25,594 nt of DNA from Alphaproteobacteria bacterium (GTDB taxonomy: Bacteria > Pseudomonadota > Alphaproteobacteria > ATCC43930 > CGMCC-115725). Both the position numbers and the translations under genes were made by a program. Location of the stretch: assembly GCA_019237175.1 (NCBI GenBank), contig JAFAHP010000017.1, positions 1-25,594 of the forward strand, read 5' to 3'. Of this stretch, positions 1-6,576 are shown piece by piece; positions within the stretch are counted from its first letter, which is position 1; each line of letters opens with the position of its first letter. The notes beneath the pieces are model-generated. The model was not told the DNA's origin. It made no database searches and was given only the letters and a program-made list of their open reading frames with translations.

Positions 1-162
1 GTTCGGGATCTGGCTCTCGTGTCCGACAAAGAGCCAGGCGCGGGCAAATAACCGCTCCTGCTCCTCCCTGTAGATCTCCTCGCTGACAAAGATCTCTCGG
101 CTGATCTGCCCTTTTTGCAGATCGACGAGCCCATTCTTATAGACCGACCCCGCTACCGCCAT
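1..162 (-). CDS. Rieske ring-hydroxylating dioxygenase alpha subunit, N-terminus (partial)
   Basis: Only the first 54 codons lie in the window; the gene runs off its left edge. The protein begins MAVAGSVYKNGLVDL and contains EIYREEQERLFARAWLFVGH, the classic N-terminal segment of large (alpha) subunits of aromatic ring-hydroxylating dioxygenases. The Rieske CxH/CxxH cluster and mononuclear iron site would follow outside the window and cannot be checked. The ATG at 160-162 is preceded by a good AAGAGGAGG ribosome-binding site. The beta subunit lies upstream on the same strand (909-1454), with the GFA-like gene between. Such enzymes insert both atoms of O2 into an aromatic ring using electrons from a ferredoxin/reductase; neither partner is visible here. 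The family call is secure; the substrate is unknown. Confidence 0.85.
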   Translation of the reverse strand, partial: MAVAGSVYKNGLVDLQKGQISREIFVSEEIYREEQERLFARAWLFVGHESQIPN

Positions 163-418
163 GATCACCGCCCTCCTCTTGTCTGTGGCGCATGTTATTG
201 TTCGCGTCACCCCTGCGCCAGCCGCGGCAGCGCGAGGATGTACTACCCCCTCGCCCCCGGATGCGAGGAGAGCGCCGGGTGAGGGGCGCGTTGGCTACCG
301 TACGGCCTCGGCCGCTTACGGATCTTGCCCCTCGCCCCGAGTCGCTACGCCTTTTCGCCCTCTCTCCGCACGCGGGGAGAGCTACTCGGCCGCGTCCTGC
401 TTCGAGCTGCGGCCAAGG
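163..418. repeat. Intergenic spacer with two palindromic repeat copies
   Basis: This 256-bp spacer between the GFA-like gene and the dioxygenase alpha gene shows no convincing gene. It holds two copies of a GC-rich intergenic repeat. One is at about 246-286 and contains AGAGCGCCGGGTGAGGG at 269-285, matching 16 of 17 bases of a copy at 1525-1541. The other is at about 331-385, with CTCTCCGCACGCGGGGAGAG as a self-complementary core. The form is typical of short palindromic elements spread through alphaproteobacterial genomes. Translated frames here are low-complexity Ala/Arg/Pro and were not accepted. Confidence 0.6.
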
Positions 419-790
419 CTAGCTCATATGTAACCAGGGCAGACGTTCTTCGGCAAAGACGTGTTTTGTGGGCGCGAATCGCGCGGCGTCATCAAACGCA
501 CCAACATAGAAATGCGTCTCGGTCGGCAAACTCGCGCTTTCGCAGGTCAATGTTGATCCGCATCGGGCGCAAAACCCGCGCCGAGTTCTTCCCGGCGTAG
601 AATCGAACCTTGAGATTTGACCCTTTGTGACTGTATAAGCTGCGTGTTCGAACGCGACAAAGACGGAAGCGGGCGCGCCGCTATGCTTGCGGCAACTTTG
701 ACAATGGCACCAATATACCCCTTTAGGTTGACCGATCGCGACAAACCGCACCGCGCCACACAAACAGCCGCCCTCGAATTGGTCGGGCAT
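419..790 (-). CDS. GFA/CENP-V-domain zinc protein
   Basis: A 123-residue protein of the glutathione-dependent formaldehyde-activating (GFA)/CENP-V fold. The family's cysteine pattern is complete: C9-x-C11, C28-x-C30-x2-C33 and C74-x2-C77, which in this fold bind two zinc ions. The ATG at 788-790 is chosen because GGGAGGAG lies just upstream and the protein then starts MPDQFEGGCLCGAVRF, as usual for the family; a longer start at 826 has no such support. It sits between the beta and alpha genes of the Rieske dioxygenase, so it is probably co-transcribed. Most family members have no proven reaction; a role with thiol adducts of a reactive ring-cleavage product or formaldehyde is only inference. 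Confidence 0.85.
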   Translation of the reverse strand: MPDQFEGGCLCGAVRFVAIGQPKGVYWCHCQSCRKHSGAPASVFVAFEHAAYTVTKGQISRFDSTPGRTRRGFCARCGSTLTCESASLPTETHFYVGAFDDAARFAPTKHVFAEERLPWLHMS

Positions 791-823
791 GATCCACTCC
801 TCCCGCCCATTGGGCAAATCACC

Positions 824-856
824 CACTCCCTCACCCTCTAAGGGAAGGGTGGGGGA
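824..856. repeat. Palindromic intergenic repeat (hairpin)
   Basis: In the 118-bp spacer between the dioxygenase beta gene and the GFA-like gene, 828-837 pairs with 846-855 around an 8-nt loop (CACCCT with AGGGTG at the core, one T:G pair further out). The CCCTC/GGGTG-rich make-up matches the other intergenic repeats in this operon. It could also form a stem in the operon mRNA and trim expression of the genes after the beta subunit. Confidence 0.5.
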
Positions 857-908
857 CCTTGTGACTATTGCAGCTCGAGGCCCGAAGCCTCGCAGTCCTT
901 TGTAAAGT

Positions 909-1454
909 TCAGAAGAAAAACGTGAGGTTCTTGGTCAGCAGCACATTCTGGTCGAGGATGATTTTACGGCGCGCGATCTGCCAGCCGCCGCCGCTGCGGC
1001 GCAACCGGTCTTCGCGTTTGCCGATGAGGATGTCGGTCTCGGTTTCGACCCGGTTGCGGTAGATCAGAAATCGGCATTTGACCAGGGTTTCGGCGGCGTC
1101 GGCCACCGACGGTGTAGCTTCGAGCAACCGCACATTGGACACGATATGCGTGATCCGCGAAACCGGTTCCTCGGCCCAATGGATGCCGGTCATAATCTGC
1201 TTGACCCGACGTTCCAGGGTCTCCCGGCCTTCGTCGAACCAGTTGATGTCATGTTCTGCGCGGGTGAATTCACGCTCCCCTTCGCCGAATTTGACGTTGC
1301 GCCGCATAGGCATCCAGTAACGGATGTCATCCGCTATTAATTTGAGCCAGTCTTCGTAGCGCCGCTCGTCGAGGAGTTCTGCCTCGTCGTAGAGGAACTC
1401 CTCGATCTCCTGCTTTAGCAGCAGGCGGGCTATTCGATCCGATTGGCTTGTCAT
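909..1454 (-). CDS. Ring-hydroxylating dioxygenase beta subunit
   Basis: The 181-residue product matches the small (beta) subunit of aromatic ring-hydroxylating dioxygenases, a cone-shaped SnoaL/NTF2-like protein that packs against the catalytic alpha subunit in an alpha3beta3 hexamer. Visible family features are an N-terminal helix with EIEEFLYDEAELLDERRYED (about residues 16-35), then WMPMRRN, a central HDINWFDEGRETL, RITHIVSNVRL, and a C-terminal WQIARRKIILDQNVLL. The length is usual for the family. Translation is placed at ATG 1452-1454 because the protein then begins at the conserved N-terminus; the open frame runs further upstream through the intergenic repeat but there has no homology. 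The GFA-like and alpha genes follow downstream on the same strand. The beta subunit is mainly structural, so it does not reveal the substrate. Confidence 0.92.
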   Translation of the reverse strand: MTSQSDRIARLLLKQEIEEFLYDEAELLDERRYEDWLKLIADDIRYWMPMRRNVKFGEGEREFTRAEHDINWFDEGRETLERRVKQIMTGIHWAEEPVSRITHIVSNVRLLEATPSVADAAETLVKCRFLIYRNRVETETDILIGKREDRLRRSGGGWQIARRKIILDQNVLLTKNLTFFF

Positions 1455-1497
1455 CGCCTCGACAGCTTTTGCTTCGGAAGTTGAACAATCGCGCTCA

Positions 1498-1545
1498 ACT
1501 CCCCCTCTCCGTCCCCGAGGGCGCAGAGCGTCGGGTGAGGGCCGC
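1498..1545. repeat. Palindromic intergenic repeat
   Basis: The spacer between the VOC dioxygenase and dioxygenase beta genes holds CCCCCTCTCCGTCCCCGAGG followed by AGAGCGTCGGGTGAGGG at 1525-1541, nearly identical to 269-285. It belongs to the same CCCTC...GGTGAGGG repeat family. No gene or terminator is evident in the spacer. Confidence 0.55.
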
Positions 1546-1554
1546 CGCCGGTTA

Positions 1555-2073
1555 TCAGACGGCGACAGGCTGCGGCTGGGCGGGGGGACCGTCAGCACGG
1601 ATCTCGGCATCCCACGGACCCGGGAAGCGGCCGCGGCCGGTCTTCTCGCGGGTGAAGATGTGGTAGTCGACTGGCCATTCGGCGCGCGGCAATTCGTAAA
1701 ACACCTCGACGCCATTGCCGTCGGGGTCACGCAGATAAATGCCGAGCGAGATGCCGTGATCGGAGATGTGCTCGATCGGCTGGCCTTTTTCCTTCAGCCG
1801 ATGATAGAACTCTTTAAGATCGTCGAGTGATTCGAGCCGCCAGGCGAGGTGGTTGAGACCCACCTGGCCTTTCTGCTGCAATGGCGCATCAGGCCCCAAT
1901 TGCATCAGCGCTACTTCGTGCGACTGCTCGGTGTCCGCCGACATAAAGGCGGCCCAGCCCGGCCGGTATTCATAGGTGTGCAGCCCGAGCAGATCCTCAT
2001 ACCATTGTTTGGAACGCTCGGCATCGCGCACGTAAAGGTTGACGTGCTGCAGATACATCGGTCGCTTAGCCAT
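1555..2073 (-). CDS. VOC-family extradiol (catechol 2,3-) dioxygenase-like protein
   Basis: A 172-residue vicinal-oxygen-chelate protein starting MAKRPMYLQHVNLYVRD. Two beta-alpha-beta-beta-beta modules are visible (about 7-60 and 70-128). The expected metal ligands of an Fe(II) extradiol dioxygenase are present: H10 in LQHVNLYV, H75 in GLNHLAW and E123 in DPDGNGVEVFYE, plus a family-typical SHEVALM around residue 52. It should cleave a catechol next to the diol, using the product of the HpaB-like monooxygenase or of the Rieske enzyme. It is shorter than two-domain enzymes such as BphC (about 290 residues), so it is a single-domain type. GAGG precedes ATG 2071-2073. A lyase or isomerase role is possible in this superfamily, but operon context favours ring cleavage. 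Confidence 0.85.
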   Translation of the reverse strand: MAKRPMYLQHVNLYVRDAERSKQWYEDLLGLHTYEYRPGWAAFMSADTEQSHEVALMQLGPDAPLQQKGQVGLNHLAWRLESLDDLKEFYHRLKEKGQPIEHISDHGISLGIYLRDPDGNGVEVFYELPRAEWPVDYHIFTREKTGRGRFPGPWDAEIRADGPPAQPQPVAV

Positions 2074-2130
2074 CGTTGCCTCGCTTTGCTCAGTGATTTG
2101 AAGAGATACCCCTCGTGGTACCGCGACAGC

Positions 2131-2186
2131 GGGGGACCCAGGAGGCTAGAGGGCACCCTGGATGCCCGCCCTGCGCGGGAATGACG
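2131..2186. repeat. Dispersed palindromic repeat
   Basis: The spacer between the HpaB-like and VOC genes contains GGGGGACCCAGGAGG, CACCCTGGATGCCCGCC and GCGCGGGAATGACG. On the minus strand this reads as the familiar TCATTCCCGCGCAGG...CATCCAGG type of intergenic element common in alphaproteobacteria. CCCGC at 2165-2169 pairs with GCGGG at 2175-2179. It is a different repeat type from the CCCTC/GGTGAGGG copies nearby. Confidence 0.6.
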
Positions 2187-2200
2187 AATAAACCACCCTA

Positions 2201-3658
2201 TCACTCCTCGTCGTCCCGGCCGAGGAATTCCAGCACCCGCTCCATGACCTCGCGCTTCGGATAGATCGACGCCAGCGCCCGCGCACGCGTCAGCGGGTCG
2301 CTTGCAAAAAAGCGCTCGTAGAGAACCTGTCGACTGCCAAACGAGGTGCCGGCGAGATCCCAGGCGAGCCGGAACAATTTGACCCGATCGCGCGCCTCTG
2401 TCGTATCGGTTGCCAGATATTGCTCGATCTCGCCCTTGAGCGGCCCTTTGAAATCGGCCTCGCTGGGAGTAAGCATAAAGCTGCTGGATCCCAACAGCTG
2501 CAGGATCTCGATCATCCGCGGATAGGCGTTCATGAAAAGGTTGCGCGGGCTCTCGGCCATCAGCGGATCGGGGCACATTACCCCCCATTCGTCGAGCTTG
2601 GCGTCGGCCTCGGCGGCACGGATGCAGGCGCGCGTCAGTTGGGTTGTCAGCATCAACTCGCCGATCCGCTCCTCGACATTCGGCAGATGGGCGTTTCCGA
2701 GGACCTGGGTCATCAGCAGGGCTGTGCCCAGCACAAACTCACATTTGGCGAGGTTCTTGCACGCGCCCTGATGCGCCGAATGCACCGAGGAATGCGTGGC
2801 GTGCGCGGTGGCGTTGAGCCGGTCGACGTCGCCCAGCAGAAATACCCGCTCCCACGGCACCAGGACATCGTCGAAAAAAACGATGCAATCCATCTCCTCA
2901 AACCGTGAGCCCAATGGCTGATCGAAATGCGAGCGTCCCTGGTCAAAGCTGTCGCGACACAGGAATTTGAGCCCCGGCGCACCGCAAGGGATCGCAAAGC
3001 TCAGCGCGAACGGGCTGTGGTTCTCAGTGTGGCGGCCCATGCGTGGCGAATAGACGCCGATTTCATCGGCAAGCGGTCCCAGTGTCGCCAGAATGCGTGC
3101 GCCGCGAACAACAATGCCGGCGTCGGTCTCGCGCACGACCTGCAGCGCCGTCCCCTCCTGTAGGTTGAACACGCCCGACACCGTGCGGCTGCGCTGCAGA
3201 TTGATCAGGGAATGGGTCAGGGTTAGGTCGTTTTCGCGGATGTATTCGTAATACCGGGCCATGTTTTCGCCGAATTCGCGCCGGCCCTGGCCAAAGAAAT
3301 CGGCAGCACCCGCCCAGGCCGCATAGGTCACGTTCATAAAATCGGGCGAACGCCCCATCATGCCACAAGTGGCGCGCGCCCAATTCAGCATCATCGTACT
3401 ACGCCGTTCGAGATCTTCGCGGGTGCGCGGAACGATAAACGACAACCCGACCCGCTCGCTCGAACTCGGCGAAATATACGTCATCCGGTCGCATAGTTTC
3501 GGATCCAGCTGCATGTCGTAGAGCGAGGCTATGGCACGCGCGCCGCCGCTCAGCCGGGGATGGGTAGTGACGTCGCGAACCCGCTCGCCGCCGAGCCAAA
3601 CCTCGCGCTCCTGCTCGCGCAAGCCCGCCAGATATTGCTCTCCGCATCGCGCCGGCAT
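2201..3658 (-). CDS. 4-hydroxyphenylacetate 3-hydroxylase family (HpaB-like) flavin monooxygenase
   Basis: A 485-residue oxygenase component of the two-component FADH2-using phenol hydroxylases (HpaB, PvcC, TftD, HsaA-like). Family hallmarks are GMMGRSPDFMN (about 99-109, with the conserved Arg at 103), NDLTLTHSLINLQRSR (His at 149, the position of the substrate-binding His in HpaB), FFDDVLVPWERVF, and a C-terminal acyl-CoA-dehydrogenase-like helical domain. It would hydroxylate a phenol ortho to its OH to give a catechol, with FADH2 from a separate reductase (HpaC type) that is not in this window. GTG and ATG are adjacent (3659-3661 and 3656-3658); the ATG is preferred. It is the first enzyme gene after the regulator and probably starts the catabolic transcript. 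The substrate is not predictable from sequence alone. Confidence 0.9.
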   Translation of the reverse strand: MPARCGEQYLAGLREQEREVWLGGERVRDVTTHPRLSGGARAIASLYDMQLDPKLCDRMTYISPSSSERVGLSFIVPRTREDLERRSTMMLNWARATCGMMGRSPDFMNVTYAAWAGAADFFGQGRREFGENMARYYEYIRENDLTLTHSLINLQRSRTVSGVFNLQEGTALQVVRETDAGIVVRGARILATLGPLADEIGVYSPRMGRHTENHSPFALSFAIPCGAPGLKFLCRDSFDQGRSHFDQPLGSRFEEMDCIVFFDDVLVPWERVFLLGDVDRLNATAHATHSSVHSAHQGACKNLAKCEFVLGTALLMTQVLGNAHLPNVEERIGELMLTTQLTRACIRAAEADAKLDEWGVMCPDPLMAESPRNLFMNAYPRMIEILQLLGSSSFMLTPSEADFKGPLKGEIEQYLATDTTEARDRVKLFRLAWDLAGTSFGSRQVLYERFFASDPLTRARALASIYPKREVMERVLEFLGRDDEE

Positions 3659-3820
3659 CACATCACCCGCCGGCCATGCAGCCGGCTAACCCTGGAGAAG
3701 GCTCGGCAAGAATGCCTGTCCTCGCGCGCCGGATGCTCCCGGACTTCACTCGGGTGTCGCACCAACGCTGTCATCCTATCCTCCTTGACGGCTTCGGGTG
3801 GTGGTTCGGCTCGAGTAGCA

Positions 3821-3834
3821 ATTTACAGTATAGT
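3821..3834 (-). promoter_or_regulatory. Candidate promoter -10 box with degenerate TetR operator
   Basis: Just past the tetR stop, the minus strand reads CTATACTGTAAAT. TATACT (3827-3832) is a good -10 box, but no clear -35 lies 16-18 bp upstream. The stretch matches 9 of 13 bases of the inverted repeat covering the tetR -10 box, in the same register. This suggests the same repressor controls the enzyme genes. The leader to the HpaB-like start would be about 160 nt. Confidence 0.35.
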
Positions 3835-3848
3835 CGATGCTAAATTTT

Positions 3849-4466
3849 CTAGCCTCGCAGTCCCTTGGCAACGGTCTCGGTAACGGCCGCGATCAATTTC
3901 GTCGGCTCGACCCAGCGTTTGGGATTGGCGGTGAGCATCGTCGCGACGCCGTTCTCCGCCACCATGACCACCTGGGTCGCAACTTCGACCTCGTCTTCGC
4001 TCGCGCTCGGGTCCAGAAAAGCCGCCACCTGTTGGCGTTTGAGCGCTGCGGTGCGCGCGCGGATCCGATCGCGGCGCGGCATCGCCTCGCCCTTTCGGAT
4101 AAAGGTGGCGCGGTAGTAGGACGGATTTTGCAGGGCGAAGTCGATAAACGTCCGCATCCCCGCCTTCAGCCGCTCGCGCGGGTCGCTGATCGCCGCGTCG
4201 ACCCGCTCATGTCTGCGGTACAAATCGGCAAAGGCTTGCTCGCAGATACAATCCAAGAGATCGGCCTTGTCCTTGAAATGCAGATAGATCGACATCGGCG
4301 TGTAGCCTATCCGCTTGGCAATCTTACGCATCGAGACGCTGGCGTAGCCTTCCGCCGCAAACAGCTCCGCCGCGGCATTCATGATCTGCTCGCGCAGCGC
4401 CGCCTTCGGCAGTTTGCGTCGTTCTCGATAATCGGAGGTCGTGGTGGTTTCATACGATTGCAGCAT
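3849..4466 (-). CDS. TetR/AcrR-family transcriptional regulator
   Basis: A 205-residue TetR-type repressor. The DNA-binding domain lies at about residues 23-70: LREQIMNAAAELFAAEGYAS, then SMRKIAKRIGYTPMSIYLHF as the helix-turn-helix. The remaining helical part (to residue 205) would bind a ligand and dimerise. ATG 4464-4466 is preferred over a GTG nine bases upstream, because the predicted transcription start falls only about 3 nt before this ATG and the GTG would lie inside the operator/-10 region. No Shine-Dalgarno is visible, so the mRNA is probably almost leaderless. It stands at the head of the aromatic catabolic genes on the same strand, so it likely represses itself and them until a pathway compound binds. 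Confidence 0.9.
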   Translation of the reverse strand: MLQSYETTTTSDYRERRKLPKAALREQIMNAAAELFAAEGYASVSMRKIAKRIGYTPMSIYLHFKDKADLLDCICEQAFADLYRRHERVDAAISDPRERLKAGMRTFIDFALQNPSYYRATFIRKGEAMPRRDRIRARTAALKRQQVAAFLDPSASEDEVEVATQVVMVAENGVATMLTANPKRWVEPTKLIAAVTETVAKGLRG

Positions 4467-5458
4467 ACTATACACCGTATATTCGGCCCGCGCGATATGT
4501 CAAGCCGAGAGTGCGGCTGTCGGTCGGTGTCGATCGCCCGCTGCACTAGCCCCGGCCGGAGCGGCCCTAGAGCTCGGGTGCGGCGGGTGGTGCGGTCAGC
4601 GGGGCGTTGCCGGGGGCCGCCTGTTTGAGCGGCTTCGGCTGACTCGTCCGGCGCCCATCCGGTCAAGAACAAGATCTCGAAAGTTGCCGGAATACGGCCA
4701 TCGGCGAGACCACAACGCTGCTGGTAGATCGCCGCGGCGCGAGCCAGGGTGGCGCGCCGCGACACCGTGCGCCGGCGGGCCGAGAGTGCGTTGGTCTCGC
4801 CCATGCCACGCAGATCTCGCATCAGCGCCAGCATATCAGGATAGGTCACGGTGAGCGTGTCGGCATCGGCCACCGGCATCGCAAAACCGGCGCGCTGCAG
4901 CAATGCCGCGGCGTCGGCAAGATCAATCGTCGGCGATATTCGCGGGCTGACGCCGCCTTCTTCGGCAAGTTCGGCTTCGATTAGCGCCGTGTGCAACTCG
5001 CCGAGGGTGGTGCCGCCGAACAACGCCGCCAACAGCAATCCGTCGGGTTTGAGAGCACGGCGCAGCTGGATCAGCGCCCCCGGCAAGTCCGCGACCCAAT
5101 GGAGCGTCAGCGCGCTGATCGCCAGATCGAAGCATTGGCGTCCAAACGGCAGCAGTTCGGGGTCGGCGGCGACGGCAATTCCCCGGCTTGGGGCCAAGAA
5201 CCCGATCGCGGGATCGCCCACGATGATGCGCTCCACGCCGAGGCGCGACGCCAGGCCGCCCGACACGGCCCCGCAATGCGCACCTAAATCGAGCACGACG
5301 GGAAAGCGGCGATCGATGTGGTCAAGCCGGCCGAGCAGGCGCTGGCTAATTTCGACATGGAGAAAATCGACCGCGCCCTGCCTTGCCGCCCGCTCTCGAT
5401 GCAATCGCCAAGCACGACGGTCGAACAGGGTGAAAGGCTGACTGTCAACGAAGGACAT
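4379..5458 (-). CDS. SAM-dependent methyltransferase-fold protein (BioC/NDUFAF5-like), C-terminus frameshifted
   Basis: The protein starts MSFVDSQPFTLFDRRAWRLH and carries FDRRxxRxxRxRAA, the N-terminal signature of the class I methyltransferase-fold family that includes BioC-like proteins and NDUFAF5. SAM motif I is VVLDLGAHCGAVSGGLA, followed by LPFGRQCFDLAISALTLHWV and LIQLRRALKPDGLLLAALFG. Homology is good to FEILFLTGWAPDES (codon 273). After that the frame reads 86 residues of Arg-rich nonsense and runs into tetR. In the next frame the expected tail PKPLKQAAPGNAPL is present and stops at 4567-4569. Loss of two bases (TCACAG to TCAG) at about 4637-4642 would explain this; the intact protein would be about 297 residues and would not overlap the tetR promoter. 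ATG 5456-5458 is preferred to those at 5491 and 5506 on family grounds. Divergent from comF. Confidence 0.8.
   Translation of the reverse strand: MSFVDSQPFTLFDRRAWRLHRERAARQGAVDFLHVEISQRLLGRLDHIDRRFPVVLDLGAHCGAVSGGLASRLGVERIIVGDPAIGFLAPSRGIAVAADPELLPFGRQCFDLAISALTLHWVADLPGALIQLRRALKPDGLLLAALFGGTTLGELHTALIEAELAEEGGVSPRISPTIDLADAAALLQRAGFAMPVADADTLTVTYPDMLALMRDLRGMGETNALSARRRTVSRRATLARAAAIYQQRCGLADGRIPATFEILFLTGWAPDESAEAAQTGGPRQRPADRTTRRTRALGPLRPGLVQRAIDTDRQPHSRLDISRGPNIRCIVCCNRMKPPRPPIIENDANCRRRRCASRS
4469..4481. promoter_or_regulatory. Inverted-repeat operator over the tetR -10 box
   Basis: TATACACCGTATA is a perfect inverted repeat with 5-bp arms (TATAC/GTATA) and a 3-bp centre, overlapping the -10 box of the tetR promoter and ending 2 bp before the chosen start codon. 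This placement fits autorepression by the TetR protein. Binding is inferred, not shown. Confidence 0.55.
4476..4503 (-). promoter_or_regulatory. Predicted sigma70-type promoter of tetR
   Basis: On the minus strand a perfect -35 box TTGACA (4498-4503) is followed after 16 bp by TATACG (4476-4481). Transcription would start near 4469, about 3 nt before the ATG at 4464-4466. Confidence 0.6.
4637..4642 (-). other. Frameshift site in the methyltransferase gene
   Basis: At GAG TCA G|CC GAA G the encoded protein leaves the family alignment (GWAPDES) while the conserved PKPLK tail continues in the next frame. A missing CA dinucleotide is the simplest explanation. It may be a real mutation or a sequencing error; the catalytic domain is complete either way. 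Confidence 0.6.
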
Positions 5459-5515
5459 CGGAGCCCCTGGTGGTGGCGGCTTGACGGCCATGAGCAACCT
5501 GTTCATGTGTAATCA

Positions 5516-6283
5516 ATGGCCGTGGCGGCAACCCTTTCTACCAGAACATTAGGTCATTTGCGTCGATTGGGCGGTGGTCTCCTCGATCTGGTGCTGCCGC
5601 CGCGCTGCCTCGCTTGCGGCGCAATCGTCGGAGAGCCCGACGCACTATGCGGGGCGTGCTGGGGCGGTATCACGTTCTTCGCCCCGCCATGGTGTGCAGG
5701 CTGTGGCCTGCCGTTTGCCCACCCGATGGGTGAAGGCGCGGTTTGCGGCGAATGCGCCCGCGGGCGGCAGCCATGGGATCGGGCGCGGGCGGCGCTGCGT
5801 TACGACAAAAACAGCCGCCCCATGGTGCTGGGGCTGAAGCACGCGGATCACACACATCTCGCCCGCGCCTTTGGGACATGGATGCAGCGCGCGGGCGGCG
5901 AGGTGCTCGCGGACGCCGACTTGCTCGTGCCGGTGCCGCTGCATTGGGCGCGACTCTTCCAGCGCCGCTATAACCAGGCGGTGTTGCTGGCGGATGCGGT
6001 CCATATGGCAGGTGGCCCGCCGATCGCCGCTGATTGCCTAGTCCGTCGGCGCAGAACCCCGTCGCAAGGACATCTCGGGCCGCTCGCGCGCGAGCGCAAT
6101 GTTCGCGGCGCCTTTGCGGTGCAGCGCCCATCGACAGTGCGCGGAAAACAACTCGTCATCATCGACGATGTGATGACGACGGGGGCAACGGTCGGCGAAT
6201 GCGCGCGCGTATTAAAACGCGCCGGCGCCGCCTCGGTCCGCGTGCTGACCCTGGCGCGAGCTTTGCGGATCGACGCATATTAG
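5516..6283 (+). CDS. comF: ComF family protein (phosphoribosyltransferase fold)
   Basis: A 255-residue ComF/GntX-type protein. The N-terminal zinc ribbon has four CxxC pairs: CLAC (about 31-34), CGAC (45-48), CAGC (60-63) and CGEC (76-79). The C-terminal half is a phosphoribosyltransferase fold with the PRPP-binding signature VIIDDVMTTGAT near residue 220. ComF proteins are linked to natural DNA uptake in some bacteria, but their biochemical role is unsettled in most. ATG 5516 is the first start that keeps the family N-terminus. No strong ribosome-binding site is seen and the methyltransferase gene is divergent less than 60 bp away, so the two may share a promoter region. grxC follows 29 bp downstream on the same strand. 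Confidence 0.9.
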   Translation: MAVAATLSTRTLGHLRRLGGGLLDLVLPPRCLACGAIVGEPDALCGACWGGITFFAPPWCAGCGLPFAHPMGEGAVCGECARGRQPWDRARAALRYDKNSRPMVLGLKHADHTHLARAFGTWMQRAGGEVLADADLLVPVPLHWARLFQRRYNQAVLLADAVHMAGGPPIAADCLVRRRRTPSQGHLGPLARERNVRGAFAVQRPSTVRGKQLVIIDDVMTTGATVGECARVLKRAGAASVRVLTLARALRIDAY

Positions 6284-6312
6284 CATCCTGAGGGCTGGGA
6301 AGGACGGTGGGT

Positions 6313-6576
6313 GTGGCCGAAATAGAAATGTACACAACGATGTTCTGCCCTTATTGCTCCCGCGCCCGCGCGGTGCTGCGCGGTAAGGGCGCGGCATTCG
6401 TGGACATCGATATTGCCGAAGATCCCGAACGTCGCGCCGAGATGATCGAACGCGCCGGCGGGCGCACCACGGTGCCGCAAATCTTCATCGATGGCGAGCA
6501 TATTGGCGGATGCGACGACCTCATCGCGCTCGACCGCGCCGGAAAGCTCGACCGCAAGCTGGGGATCGGACAATGA
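6313..6576 (+). CDS. grxC: Glutaredoxin 3
   Basis: An 87-residue class I glutaredoxin with the dithiol active site CPYC in YTTMFCPYCSRA, the cis-Pro segment TTVPQIFIDG and the glutathione-binding GGCDDL near the C-terminus. It reduces disulfides and glutathione mixed disulfides in the cytosol. The start is placed at GTG 6313: AAGGA lies 8 nt upstream, and the protein then begins MAEIEMYTT, like the usual family N-terminus. An earlier in-frame GTG at 6307 is too close to that ribosome-binding site. Its stop overlaps the next start as ATGA (6573-6576), so translation of the nitrilase-like gene is coupled to it. Confidence 0.95.
   Translation: MAEIEMYTTMFCPYCSRARAVLRGKGAAFVDIDIAEDPERRAEMIERAGGRTTVPQIFIDGEHIGGCDDLIALDRAGKLDRKLGIGQ

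Noticed and set aside
161..600. Short plus-strand frames in the spacer near the Rieske alpha start.
   Set aside because: Ala/Arg/Pro-rich translations of the GC-rich repeat and antisense to the GFA-like gene.
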